Source of the DNA: Phaeodactylum tricornutum CCAP 1055/1 | Taxonomy: Eukaryota > Bacillariophyta > Bacillariophyceae > Surirellales > Neidiaceae | Length of the DNA stretch: 64,000 nt | Assembly (NCBI RefSeq): GCF_000150955.2 | Contig: NC_011681.1 | Span: 667,501 to 731,500 of the forward strand | Direction: 5' to 3' | Shown: positions 1 to 10,013 of the stretch, piece by piece | Layout of the letters: each line of letters starts with the position of its first letter | Position numbering within the stretch: the first letter of the stretch is position 1 | Position numbers and translations under genes: made by a program | The notes under the pieces: model-generated | Databases searched by the model: none | Seen by the model: the letters and a program-made list of their open reading frames with translations, nothing else | Told to the model about the DNA's origin: nothing

Positions 1-1565
1 CAGTTGAAATAAAGGACTCAGTATATGTGAACATTGCACAACTGTGGTTTGAAAGTGATTACCCTCGAGCAGGAAAGCAAGCCTTTGAGATATTGTCTAA
101 GATGCAAACCTTTGACACTGCTACTTTCAAGATGTCCACCAAGGCGTTACTGAAAGATGCGTTTGTCGCAGAGGATGACGTCGCTGCCCTAGACAAACTT
201 GCTAGACGCCAGTGGCCAAACATCGAAGTCTCCGAGGTTTCAGAAATTTCAGAACACATTTTGGGTGTTCTTATCAAAGCGAAAGACGTGAAGAGATCGT
301 TGCGCTTTGTGACGTTTATGGTAGACAACGGATCGGCAGTATCCGCCAGAGCATGTTGTTCTGTGCTTGAATTATTCTCTCATGAGCTCGATCCAGACAA
401 ATTGCTCTCGTTGCTGAGCCTTCTGGAGAAGAGTGATGCCGAGCTTGACTTTCGATGCTACGAGATAGTCGTGCGATCGCTTGTTGGTATGAGACGAAAG
501 CACAGAATGGAAGAAATCAAGTCTGCGCTCTTTCATTTGTTTCGAAGGGTTGGTAGTGGCGCGCTCGAGGTCAGTGCTGATGCGCTTGGATCACTCATTT
601 ACACAACAATCGATGTTGTTCTCTACTTTCAGCGTGACAGAGATGCATTAGAGATTCTGGAAGCAGCTGAAGGCAATCTACTCAAAGGAGGGCAATCCGG
701 TGATCTGTTTCCCGTACCCTTGAAGTGCTATGAGCGCATTACGGAGCTACTCGCAGCGAAGGAGCAGACAAAGGAGCTAACAAAGATTTTTGAACGCGTT
801 CAAGCCTACCAGGAGAAAGGTTACAACAATATTTTCCTAAGCACGAATCTATGTACTCAATACATGAAAGTTTTGTCAAAAAGAGGGAGAAGTAGTCTGA
901 AAAAACGGGAAGAATTACTCGACGATCTCATTTACCGTTACGAGTTAACGCAACGGGCAGATTGCAAACCTTCTGATAGGATGTTCCATGGAATCATTCA
1001 CACTTACAAAACAAATGTCACGTTGGAAAATGCAGAGCGTGTTACCTACTGGCTTGATCGTATGTTACAGTTGGGAGTTGAAACATATGATTGTTTTGCG
1101 TTTTCGTCCGCGACATACATGCTTATCGAGAGTAGAGCGCCACGCTGCTTCACGCGAGTGCAAACGATTTTCGAAAAATTGGAGAACGCTGGAGTCAAAC
1201 CCGATAAATTCATACTCAGGGATGTTTTGAGAGCTTGTCTGAGGGCAGATAAAGTGGAGCGAGACATAGCGAAAGTCTCGCTTTTCAAAACGCTGTCGAA
1301 AGTTCGAGAAAGCAAGCTTACTGATTTAGGTACATACGAAGTGTTCTTCCGAGCGCTCAAGGTCTGCTTGCCAGCAAAGGATAGAGCAAAGGATGAATTG
1401 GTGTCAAGAGCATTTGAACTGTGCTGTGATGATGGTTTTTTGAGTCCGCCGAATACTGAACTTATTCAAGGACTAGTTTCAGCGAACACTTGGCGTAAGA
1501 TGTATGAAAGCAGTCTAATCAACTACGAAGAACCACACGAATGGAGCCGCAATGTAAAGAAGTAG
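1..1565 (+). CDS. Helical-repeat (PPR-like) protein, 5' end outside window
   Basis: The frame is open from the left edge, so the gene begins upstream; the first GTG inside the window is not a credible start. At least 520 residues are present. The protein is almost wholly alpha-helical. It contains stretches that read like pentatricopeptide units, such as the segment around GVKPDKFILRDVLRAC (about residue 390) and the helix pair before it. PPR proteins usually bind organellar RNA, so an organellar RNA-processing role is an inference. No C-terminal DYW or SMR domain is visible. The stop lies 10 bp from the convergent stop of the next gene. A general TPR-like protein is the alternative. Confidence 0.7.
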   Translation, partial: VEIKDSVYVNIAQLWFESDYPRAGKQAFEILSKMQTFDTATFKMSTKALLKDAFVAEDDVAALDKLARRQWPNIEVSEVSEISEHILGVLIKAKDVKRSLRFVTFMVDNGSAVSARACCSVLELFSHELDPDKLLSLLSLLEKSDAELDFRCYEIVVRSLVGMRRKHRMEEIKSALFHLFRRVGSGALEVSADALGSLIYTTIDVVLYFQRDRDALEILEAAEGNLLKGGQSGDLFPVPLKCYERITELLAAKEQTKELTKIFERVQAYQEKGYNNIFLSTNLCTQYMKVLSKRGRSSLKKREELLDDLIYRYELTQRADCKPSDRMFHGIIHTYKTNVTLENAERVTYWLDRMLQLGVETYDCFAFSSATYMLIESRAPRCFTRVQTIFEKLENAGVKPDKFILRDVLRACLRADKVERDIAKVSLFKTLSKVRESKLTDLGTYEVFFRALKVCLPAKDRAKDELVSRAFELCCDDGFLSPPNTELIQGLVSANTWRKMYESSLINYEEPHEWSRNVKK

Positions 1566-1574
1566 AAACAGCTC

Positions 1575-2996
1575 TTATTTCGGAAGTTTAAGTAGTCCAT
1601 CGGTTATGCTTTTCTGGTCTTTCTTGTTTGTTTTGTCTGAGACAAGATTACTTTTCGTCCTCGGAGTTATATGATACGTAGTATCGCGACCACTCCGTTT
1701 CTGCTGCAAAGGAGTGTACGATATTCGAAGTGCACTCCCCAAGGCAGATCGTGACCGAGCGGACATCGGTCGTGATGGCCTTTTTAGCAAAGCCAAGGCT
1801 GTCTTGCTCAACAAAGGGGTAGAAGCCGCCAGACTTTTTCGCACTCGTTCGTCTAGCTTGGCACGGGCTTTGCTCGCAGCTTCGTCGCGCTCGCTGACTT
1901 TGGGGAATTGAAATGCCTGTGGTAATTTCGTGGTCTCTAGTAATGTAGGTGTGTTGGCCACTGTACCCCAAGTAGTAATCGGAGAATCGTTCATTCCGAC
2001 AGCTCCTGGGACTATCAAAGGAGTCATTTGCACGAACGACGCTTGCTCTCTCCGCCGACGCTTCATTCCTTTTAACAGATCTGTTTCAAGAGAAGGGTAA
2101 GCTGGGGAATCGATATCAGTTGACGCATCTGTCGTGTACTCGGTTATGGAACCACTACTGGAACCTTCCAAATGCTGCCGCGGTAAATGAATAAGTAGAG
2201 GCTGTTTGGGAAATCGCGTTGCTGACGGCTCTATTTGCTTCTCCAAACGATCTTTGGGTATGTATTCCATCAGGGTGTCTTTAGATGGGATTGATGCGTT
2301 ACTCGTTGGCCGTTTTGGTGGTGGCATAAGAGCCCTCGTGTGTTCTTCAGTCGCAGCAGTGTAGGGGGCATCCGGTTGCTCTTTGGAAAATGTGATACCT
2401 GCGAGCTGCGGCTGAGTTTTCTGGCAATGTGATTGCATTGGTGTAGGAACAAAGAAAAAGGAGTTTTCTTCCTCTGCTAGACGGTGCGTTACACGAACGG
2501 GAGACGGATTGAATTCATCGGATGCAAGTTGGAAAGGAGAGGAATCCGCAAGGGAACGGTGATTGCTGTCCGGTGTCGGTCCGTTGGTAATGGTAAGCAT
2601 TCGCTTTCTAGCATGTAGCTTATCTATTTCTCTTCGTTGCTCGACCTCAAATTCGGCATCGTCTTCGTTGGTGGCGCGTGTGTGAAAGCCGGAAAGTGTT
2701 TCCTGATGCAATGGTCGAGCGACTGTACGGAGACCCGTGCGTTCGTCCGTCTCGGCTTCTTGTTCCGCTTCCTGGATTGCCAAGCTCTCTTCGTGTCGCT
2801 GCAGTTTTCGTGTGGCTCGCCGAATCGCAACGGCACCCTCAATGTCACCCACACTCCGGCGATCCTGCAAAGCAGCCTGTCGTTCGAGATCGGACAGGTC
2901 GGGGTAGTAGTCACGCTGAATAATTTGTGATAATGTTTGCGTGTACTCTTCTTCCGACAGAATTTTCCGCCTTTGTCGCTGACCTCCTGGTTTCAT
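1575..2996 (-). CDS. ESS2: Splicing-associated nuclear protein ESS2/DGCR14 (Bis1) homologue
   Basis: About 473 residues from the first ATG (MKPGGQRQRR); an upstream TTG was not used as start. The ESS2/DGCR14 layout is visible in order. Near the N-terminus is the LSEEEYTQTLSQIIQRDYYPDL motif region, matching the human pattern EEEY-x-I-QRDFFPD. A TLSGFHTRATNEDDAEF block corresponds to the family's SLDxFLxxxTSEDNASF block. Later come TTWGTVANTPT (family TWGEVxSTP), a basic helical stretch with AASKARAKLDERVRKSLA, and near the end ALRISYTPL (family LRxSYTPS). The family is nuclear and associates with late spliceosomal complexes. The protein is otherwise polar and probably disordered. It converges on the helical-repeat gene. 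Confidence 0.92.
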   Translation of the reverse strand: MKPGGQRQRRKILSEEEYTQTLSQIIQRDYYPDLSDLERQAALQDRRSVGDIEGAVAIRRATRKLQRHEESLAIQEAEQEAETDERTGLRTVARPLHQETLSGFHTRATNEDDAEFEVEQRREIDKLHARKRMLTITNGPTPDSNHRSLADSSPFQLASDEFNPSPVRVTHRLAEEENSFFFVPTPMQSHCQKTQPQLAGITFSKEQPDAPYTAATEEHTRALMPPPKRPTSNASIPSKDTLMEYIPKDRLEKQIEPSATRFPKQPLLIHLPRQHLEGSSSGSITEYTTDASTDIDSPAYPSLETDLLKGMKRRRREQASFVQMTPLIVPGAVGMNDSPITTWGTVANTPTLLETTKLPQAFQFPKVSERDEAASKARAKLDERVRKSLAASTPLLSKTALALLKRPSRPMSARSRSALGSALRISYTPLQQKRSGRDTTYHITPRTKSNLVSDKTNKKDQKSITDGLLKLPK

Positions 2997-3437
2997 GATG
3001 TCTGCATCCAATCAAATGGTCTCTTTTAGCTTATTACTGGTAATTCGTTGTTCCTCCTGCATTCATCTATTTCGTCGTTGGCGTCAAATCCCAGGTATGC
3101 AGAAAGTTTTTTTCGAAGTTGTATGGGTTTCGTTGCAGCTACCATATTTGGAGTGACTAACAGTAAGAGACACCATTGATTGGCCAAAAGCACAGGTGTC
3201 CAGATACGTTTTTTTACGATAAAAATATAGGTAATTGACCGTGACCGTGCGACCTGTGAGTAGTGTCTCCAGGGTACAGTCAAAAACCCTTACCCCTATC
3301 AAACGTCCCGCGAAGTCGAAGCACGGGATGAGAATGTTTCACGAAATATCACCGGGCCGCCGTAGGTGGCCATCCATTTTTCTCTGGCTCGAAAGCTTGT
3401 TTCTACAACTAAAACAAGTAGAGTGCGATGGACGACA
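2997..3437. other. Divergent intergenic region between ESS2 and trmB-like gene
   Basis: About 440 bp between two divergently transcribed genes, presumably holding both promoters. Short open frames here have no protein-like character. No clear TATA box or other element could be recognised. Confidence 0.4.
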
Positions 3438-4520
3438 ATGGCAGCGTCTTCTGATCCTTTCAGATCATCATTTCTTTACAGAACTCCAAGGTTGCAGCTA
3501 TTATTTGTTGCTCCAGTCATTTCACTGCTTGTAATGTTCTCGAGAACTTTCGCTCGTCCAACGCCATTGGCCTTGGTACCGGGCTGTATCCTTGAACATG
3601 GCCCTTTCGCTACTCGCAGTTCTCGCGGTGCCAACCGCAGTACGAGAGCTTTACGTCTCTTTTCCGAGGGCTCCGATTGCACTACAGCAAGTACCGTTAG
3701 TCGTCAGGAGAAAATATCGTCGCCTTGGACGGATCCGCAGCTTTCCGAACGTTCCAAACGCAAACGCAGGGGCAACACCAGGTTCCGGCAGCACGTCAAT
3801 CCTCTCTCCAGAAAGTACCAGCAAGAGACGGAGCTTTCCGAGAAATGGCCGCAAGATGTATTCAGTGATTGCAGCAAGCAGCTTCATATAGACATTGGCT
3901 GTGGTAAAGGGGGGTTTTTGCTGGACTTGGCAAAACAAGAACCGAAAGATGGCTTGGATTCGTACAACTATCTTGGATTGGAGATTCGTCCCCTGGTGGC
4001 ACAGTACGCCCGGGATCGCGTGGCTGTGCACCATTTACAGGGCAAACTCGATTATGTCGGGTGCAACGCCAACGTGGACCTTAGTCGTGTTTTGCGACTC
4101 TATCAAAAGGCTGCTCTTGCCCGCATGGATGACGACAATCATAATTTGCGATTGACCCGTGTAACAATTCAATTCCCCGACCCGCATTTTAAATCCCATC
4201 ACGCCAAACGAAGAGTCGTGACACCGCAGTTGATTGACGCCTTGGCAGTATACATGCCAACGAATGCGGTAGTTTTTTTGCAATCGGACGTACAATCCGT
4301 TTTGGACGACATGCGGCTGCAATTTCGTGAACGAGCCGTTTACTTTGAGGATATGCTGGAATCGAAGAATGATTACCTTTCCGAGAATTTCTTAGGAGTT
4401 CCCACGGAGCGAGAAGTAAGCGTGCTGGATAAAGGTTTACCTGTGTACCGAGCTGTCTTTACTAGAACCAGCGAACTCCTGTTGCCAGCCACTGAGCGCA
4501 TAATACAGGACGTTCTATAA
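3438..4520 (+). CDS. tRNA (guanine-N7)-methyltransferase, TrmB family, probably plastid-targeted
   Basis: 361 residues from the ATG at 3438; earlier GTG starts were rejected. Residues about 15-40 form a hydrophobic signal segment (QLLFVAPVISLLVMFSRTFARP) followed by a serine/arginine-rich stretch, like a diatom bipartite plastid presequence cleaved before FARP. The catalytic domain begins near residue 150 with SAM motif I (HIDIGCGKGGFLLDLA). It continues with YLGLEIR and the family signature TIQFPDPHFKSHHAKRR (bacterial TrmB: IQFPDPWPKKRH). The C-terminal part has ENFLGVPTEREV, close to the bacterial TrmB tail. The enzyme makes m7G at tRNA position 46. Plastid location is inferred from the N-terminus only. 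Confidence 0.88.
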   Translation: MAASSDPFRSSFLYRTPRLQLLFVAPVISLLVMFSRTFARPTPLALVPGCILEHGPFATRSSRGANRSTRALRLFSEGSDCTTASTVSRQEKISSPWTDPQLSERSKRKRRGNTRFRQHVNPLSRKYQQETELSEKWPQDVFSDCSKQLHIDIGCGKGGFLLDLAKQEPKDGLDSYNYLGLEIRPLVAQYARDRVAVHHLQGKLDYVGCNANVDLSRVLRLYQKAALARMDDDNHNLRLTRVTIQFPDPHFKSHHAKRRVVTPQLIDALAVYMPTNAVVFLQSDVQSVLDDMRLQFRERAVYFEDMLESKNDYLSENFLGVPTEREVSVLDKGLPVYRAVFTRTSELLLPATERIIQDVL

Positions 4521-4805
4521 ACTTAGATTAATGTAACTGTGTGATACGAATATGTATGTGTAATTTTATTTTTTATGTAATGTAAGTTGATGGAGCGTAG
4601 GACACACAAAACACGCAAGCTGGCTCTCACAAAATATACTCCTTTCGCGCGCAAAGCAATATAGCTAGCTAGTAAACCATAAATCTTGACCCTCCATAGC
4701 AACCCACATGTGTTGATTGTTGAGTCACTCACAAAGCGAACAAGAATCGTAAGGACGAACAAGTTTTTGGTAAATGCGTACGTCGTTGCATACTTACAAC
4801 TGACC

Positions 4806-6288
4806 TTAAACCCCCATATTAGACGGTAGGTCCGTCACAAACATGTGCCCTGCTGCGTGCGTAATGGCAAAGGGCACCTTCGAGTCCATGAGGACTGCCT
4901 GTGGTGTCACACCACACGCATGGAACACGGGCACTTCGTCTGGGCCCAAGTCAATCGCTTCGCCCCAGTCTGGTCGTTCCAGGTCAAATACACCAATGAC
5001 ATCGGGTCGCCCAATACAAACCGGCCCTCCGTGTGCGTGCGGATACTTGGAGGTGATTTCGACGTGCCTCGATATCTGCAGCGCTGGGATGGGTTTCATG
5101 GAAACCACCACATTCCCGTGCAACTTGCCCGCGCTGCGACATTTAAGGCTGGTCCGGTACATAGGCACGTTCTTGCCCTGCTCGGCAGATCGAAGAGGAA
5201 TACCTGCTTCCATCAACGCACCATCGTAGGAAAAGCTGCAACCAATTAAAAATGCAACAGAATTTTCGGGCCAAAAAGATGTCGCGTCTGTGACTTCTTG
5301 TTCGAGCTTACCATTTCTGTAAATAGCATATCTTTCGAAAGGGAAAACATACAAATTGTTAATTCAGGATAACTAAAACGTGCGTTCCAAGAGATCACGA
5401 TTTGCGTATCGAAATTACTTACTTTGGAACGTCAGTACGAAGATCCGCTAGAGGCGCCACACCCCAAGGGTGTGGCGATCCTACATCGCAGACGTCAATA
5501 AGGGGACATGACTTTGGATTGCGTTGACAGAAGAGTAAAAAGTCGAATGCGGTTTGTCCCTGAGGTAATATAACAACATTGCACTGCAGAAATCCAGGAC
5601 ACGCGCCATTGGTCGGTCCCGTCAAGTACCCGTCCCGCACTTTTTGTCGAAAAGCACGTGGTAACGCAGGATCAGGTGATTTAAATTCCGGCGCGCCGTG
5701 CCATTCCAAAGTTGGAGCTTCTTGCGGGGCTTCTGATTGACGGGTGATATCAGTAGGTGCCTTCCAAGGTTCTAATATATCCAAGATTTTACAACCATCT
5801 TCAACGGCTGTCTTTTTCATTGTACGAGGTCGGATATTCATGTTTGGCAAGGCTGCCTGCAGTTCTTGGAGTTCATGCTCTGTGAAGGTGTTGGCTGGAG
5901 AGCCTTCTTGAGGTTGACATTCCGTCAGGACTGATCGTAATAGTTCCCCTCCGAAGACCTTTTTTTCATTCAAGCTAGATTTGGGAGCCTCCATCGGATT
6001 ATTGTCATCCAAGTCAAAATGAACTGGTTCCCCCGTAAAGTTCTGGTTCGCAAGCAAAGTGTTTCTGGAGGAATGGGAACGGAGCAAGTACGATCGCCTA
6101 GGAATCGTTATTTGAGAACAGAAACTCGCCAAGAGCTAAGGATGGAAAGGTTTCAGAGAAGGGTAAGCAGTGGAATATTGTGAAGGCACAAGAAAATAGC
6201 TTGGGCCATCAGAAGTTTTATTCTTTGCTCACACTAACTGTAAGTAAGCATAGAACTTACCTGAAATAACACGTAAGGTGGGTGCATT
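4806..6288 (-). CDS. D-glutamate cyclase (DUF1445, DGLUCY-like), three exons
   Basis: Exons: 6288..6262, 6135..5423 and 5331..4806. Both introns (126 and 91 bp) have GT-AG ends and keep phase. The first exon encodes MHPPYVLFQ and joins LLASFCSQITIPRRS. The conserved domain is very close to the bacterial DUF1445 pattern: GACPGFLQCNVVILP, FDFLLFCQRNPKSCPL, PLADLRTDVPKYAIYRNG, VAFLIGCSFSYDGALMEAGI, GKNVPMYRTSLKC, VFHACGVTPQAVL and the terminal FAITHAAGHMFVTDLPSNMG. Human DGLUCY is mitochondrial and converts D-glutamate to 5-oxo-D-proline. An N-terminal extension of about 120 residues lacks known domains; its arginine/serine-rich start suits organelle import. Splicing at 5422/5332 rebuilds the TDVPKYAIYR motif. 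Confidence 0.93.
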
Positions 6289-7031
6289 TTATGAGCGCAC
6301 GAGGTTCTGATCTCCATTGCGGGCTGACCTCGCATGAAACAACGTGAAAGTTCGGGGTTGAGCTGACGTTGGCAATGCACGAGGTCTAAGTTCAAATAAG
6401 TACAAGTACATTGTGTGAGAATTTACGACAGAATTCATCAAATTTGACAAAAGTACTGCGATCTCAAGTGTACAAAGACTTCCGCTGCCACATCACCAGG
6501 ACATCGGAAAAGGACGGAAACCTCGAAGATACCCGGAGAAGATCGATGATATCACCTGCCCAGCTGCAAAAACCGCGCTCTTGTTCTTCCTTCTTGTCAG
6601 ATCTGCCCCCAAAGCTACACCACTCACTACCTTATGGAACAATATGAGCATAGAGATCGAGCAGTGTCCAACAACTGTTTCTTCAAAGCAATGGAATTTA
6701 GTAAGAGCAACCCAAAATAAGCAGGCAAGCAGAACTGTTAATAGTTCCTGCTACTAGCTAGTGGTGACCTGAAATTTTGAGATGGAAGGAAAGGACGTGC
6801 GCCGTTCTTTGTTCTTACCTGATTGTCTGTCCTCGCACCTCAATTCAGTGAGCGCGCTCTAATCATCGCAGTCAAATGTACGAACAAAAACCGTTGAAAC
6901 GCGCACAAACACAACAGAGGACCCCTATTGGTTTGCCACAGGAGTCACTCTAACAGTAAGCCTGGCGCTGGTCGTTTTCAATACGTTACAAAGAACGACC
7001 TGTACTCCTAGACTTTACTCTGTATCGCGCC
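6289..7031. other. Divergent intergenic region
   Basis: About 740 bp between the D-glutamate cyclase start (minus) and GOT1 (plus). One 78-codon frame at 6411..6647 starts with TTG and has no protein-like features. No RNA gene or repeat was recognised; promoters of both neighbours presumably lie here. Confidence 0.4.
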
Positions 7032-7454
7032 ATGATCAGTGATAACACCAAGATTGGAACTGCGCTACTCTTTTTGGGTTGCGTCTTCCTCTTTCTCGGA
7101 TGTCTGTTCCTCTTCGATTCTGCCATGCTGGCTCTAGGGGATATATTATTTCTGACCGGCTTGACTTTGACAATCGGCTTTTCAAGAACACTTAGATTCT
7201 TCTCAAGACCGGATCGAATGCGTGGTATTATTTCTTTCTTTGGAGGAATTTTGCTGGTCATGTTCCGGTGGCCAATATTTGGTATGATACTTCAGTTCTA
7301 CGGTTTGATCTATCTGTTCGGTCAATTTTTTCCTATTGCGGCACAATCCATGAAAGATACTCCGGTTGTCGGCGAAGTTTTCCGCATTCCCGCCGTAGAA
7401 CGATTTCTAGAGAGCTTTGGAGGGGCTCGTGATAGTAGAAGAGCACCTGTGTAG
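7032..7454 (+). CDS. GOT1: Golgi vesicle transport protein GOT1
   Basis: 140 residues, the usual length of the family. Four hydrophobic segments are visible in pairs (about residues 8-30, 34-52, 65-80 and 87-105), separated by the loop [17 protein letters not shown]. The motifs [23 protein letters not shown], the FF..P.R.RG..F..GI loop and [23 protein letters not shown] match GOT1/SFT2-like Golgi proteins, with a cytosolic C-tail. The family acts in ER-to-Golgi and intra-Golgi transport. The ATG at 7032 is preceded by an in-frame stop and needs no splicing. Confidence 0.93.
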   Translation: MISDNTKIGTALLFLGCVFLFLGCLFLFDSAMLALGDILFLTGLTLTIGFSRTLRFFSRPDRMRGIISFFGGILLVMFRWPIFGMILQFYGLIYLFGQFFPIAAQSMKDTPVVGEVFRIPAVERFLESFGGARDSRRAPV

Positions 7455-7559
7455 AAGACGTTAAATCATATTGTGATTACTTGTCGATACCGACCCACTC
7501 TCTGTCGCTCTAGAATTACACAATTCTCGAAAGCGACAAATCACTAATAATACATTTCT

Positions 7560-9509
7560 TTAGGATCCATGTTGTAGCCGGTCGATCAGCTCAGCCTTCT
7601 TCCCGGAAACCTTGAGGCCGCGCTCCTTCAACATTTCTTTCAGAGCAGGCATCGTCTTTTTGCCAAGATCATCAGATCTCAATGACGAGCGTTTACTTAC
7701 ACTCTGCAATGGAGGTGGAGATGAATTCGTAGGTGCTTTCTCTGAATGATTCGTACCATCACCTCTGAAATTCGGTAGTGGCGGATCCAGCGTAGGGGCG
7801 ATCTCGGCTTCAAGCCTGGCGAAGAAATCCTCGGCGTCGTCTGTTTCCTTCTCCGGCCTCTCCTCGACGGCTTTACCGAGCTCCGCTTCTAACGAAGCAA
7901 AGAATTCGTCATCTGGGGAGGAAGTCTTTTGTTTTGGCGTACCAATCTTCTTGGGAGGAGGAAGGGAAGAAACTTCTTCTTTGTCCTCGATTTCTGACAT
8001 TAACGACGCGAAAAAGTCGTCTTCGTCCGAGGTATTGTCTGAATGTTTCGACCCAGCAGATGCGGATGACTTAGAGCTTTGGTCTGATCCCAAATCCTTG
8101 GACAAGTCTGTCATTAGGGAGACAAAAAAATCGTCTTCTTCAACGGCTGGAGCACTCGATGATGAGCCCCTTGATGGAGAAACGAAGGTACTCCAGTCAT
8201 CATTACCCTCGATAGCAGACTCTGCTCTTCGGTTTTCTTGTCGTTTTCTCTGCGTTTGAGATTCCCGTCTTTCTGGACGCTGAGGTTTGCGGCCCCACTG
8301 GCTATCGACATCACGTTCCGCCCATTGACTATCACGACCCCGTTGAGTCTGAGCGCGCATGCTCCAGTCACTATCAGCTGCGTCTGTTTGCTTCTCTTTT
8401 TTCTGATCCTTGTACCATTCCCAGTTGCGATCCTCTCGAGCAAGTTCTTGATTTGATCTACCAAATCTATCGCGTTCTTGTCCGTGACTACGCTGCGTTC
8501 GGTCCTGACGGCGATTGCGGGATCCGCCATCCGTGCTGCTCATCAACGTGTTTCGCAAGCTTCCAGGGCGACGCTCATCGAAGTTCCTCGGATTTCGATC
8601 GGGGCCGTCAAAATCCTGTTGAGTTATGGGTTGGGATGGACCAGAGAGTCCGCGTACCACCTCGTCGTTGGTAAGCTTTCGGACATCGCCAGGATCCAAC
8701 CACTCTTCAAACATCGTTCCATATGTATAAAACCGAACGAAAATCTGGCCCTCCTTAAGTCGTCGTACGATACCGTCTTCGTCGAAAAATTTGTTCTTCT
8801 TGGTTACCTTTACCATATCGTCCACGCGTAGCCCAAGATATACTTCCAGAGCTTCCACGTCGTAATTTGGCTTGACGTCTTCGTCGGCGTTGTCAACGAT
8901 CACGGCGTCAGGATCTTCTTCTTCCTCCTCTTCCAACCCTTCCCACTCCTCCAGTCCAAAATTTTCTACTTCAATTTCGTTCAACGATAATGGAGCAGGG
9001 GGTAGCTTTTTGTAACCTTTGTGGTTCACTGTGCCCATCCAACTCCGACAAAGATCAAGATTCTGAATAGCTTCATAAACTTCGGGACACAATCGTAGTT
9101 TGCCGAAGACGTACCCTTGGTACTTCACTTTCGTTTCTGTAACCATTTTGTTGGCGCCGTGCGATCGAGTCTTTCGTACAGTTGGAACAACGAATTTGAT
9201 AGCGTCCGGCATGTCCTCCGTAACTGCACGACACTGTCGTAGCAAGTCAATTTCCTGAGTGGCCACACAATTAAGTAAGTACCACATAGGCTCCGGATCT
9301 TCCTCAATTTCGAGTCGATCCCATAATTTAGCGCGAAGATTCGTAGTGCAAGATGAGCGGGAAGTACGAATAAAAGGATTTGCTCTTAGCTCTGGACTGG
9401 AGGTAACAACTGTAACGGCATTTTCAGGAACACGGAGGTGGGTTGAAGGATTGAAGGCCGCGTTTCTTTCAACAAAAACGAGGCACCAAAAAGCCAGGGC
9501 AAATTTCAT
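7560..9509 (-). CDS. NusG-like (NGN + KOW) protein with C-terminal SAP domain, probably plastid-targeted
   Basis: 649 residues from the ATG at 9509. An in-frame ATG at 9638 adds 43 residues, but the inner start gives a clean diatom plastid presequence: signal MKFALAFWCLVFVERNA, then AFNP. An NGN-type domain starts near residue 75 (MWYLLNCVATQEIDLL) and includes YQGYVFGKLRLCPEVYEAI. After a glutamate run comes a KOW-like region (VDDMVKVTKKNKFFDEDGIVRR). A charged RDR/Q-rich linker follows. Between about residues 460 and 600 are four copies of an acidic DDFFASL-type motif. The last 35 residues are a SAP DNA-binding domain (MPALKEMLKERGLKVSGKKAELIDRL). NusG-family proteins bind RNA polymerase; a role with plastid RNA polymerase or nucleoids is inferred. 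Confidence 0.82.
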   Translation of the reverse strand: MKFALAFWCLVFVERNAAFNPSTHLRVPENAVTVVTSSPELRANPFIRTSRSSCTTNLRAKLWDRLEIEEDPEPMWYLLNCVATQEIDLLRQCRAVTEDMPDAIKFVVPTVRKTRSHGANKMVTETKVKYQGYVFGKLRLCPEVYEAIQNLDLCRSWMGTVNHKGYKKLPPAPLSLNEIEVENFGLEEWEGLEEEEEEDPDAVIVDNADEDVKPNYDVEALEVYLGLRVDDMVKVTKKNKFFDEDGIVRRLKEGQIFVRFYTYGTMFEEWLDPGDVRKLTNDEVVRGLSGPSQPITQQDFDGPDRNPRNFDERRPGSLRNTLMSSTDGGSRNRRQDRTQRSHGQERDRFGRSNQELAREDRNWEWYKDQKKEKQTDAADSDWSMRAQTQRGRDSQWAERDVDSQWGRKPQRPERRESQTQRKRQENRRAESAIEGNDDWSTFVSPSRGSSSSAPAVEEDDFFVSLMTDLSKDLGSDQSSKSSASAGSKHSDNTSDEDDFFASLMSEIEDKEEVSSLPPPKKIGTPKQKTSSPDDEFFASLEAELGKAVEERPEKETDDAEDFFARLEAEIAPTLDPPLPNFRGDGTNHSEKAPTNSSPPPLQSVSKRSSLRSDDLGKKTMPALKEMLKERGLKVSGKKAELIDRLQHGS

Positions 9510-9638
9510 GAGAGGGGACTTTCTGTTGCCTGTGGGTATTTTGGGAAAGAAAGTGGAGGAAGCTCTTGACGGCATGAGTGACCTATACGACTTGTGGATA
9601 GCCCAGTTCGCACGAAGATAACACAACAAACGAAACAT

Positions 9639-10013
9639 TTTTTTTGATGTTCGATGGTCGTGTGTGCCTGTGCGATGATCGGTGAGAAAGATTGGGACGC
9701 GAGAACGACATCTGACACTTTGTGGAGAGCGAGGACCAGTCGTTCGTCCAAAATGTTTGACATCACAGTCACGACACAGTCGATTAATTGCACCTGAGAG
9801 CTATCCTGTTTGCTAGGTTACGCTAGAGAAAGTCTATTTTCCAACAGTTCAATCCTCTTTTACATATTGAGAGTGCGCATAGATTTACAGTAAATCGCAA
9901 ATTCTCGACTTACTTTCGCAAAAGAAACATCCAATTCCAGTTATACTCGATGTTAATCCTAAGTTATTCTACCAGCATCCACCCAACCAACAATGCCCAA
10001 CAGCGATTCCATT
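9639..10013. other. Intergenic region upstream of the NGN-KOW-SAP gene
   Basis: About 375 bp between two minus-strand genes. It should hold the promoter and 5' UTR of the NusG-like gene and the 3' UTR signals of the next one. No coding signal or repeat was seen. Confidence 0.35.

Noticed and set aside
4523-4762. Minus-strand 79-codon frame after the TrmB gene
   Set aside because: AT-rich 3' region with no protein-like pattern.
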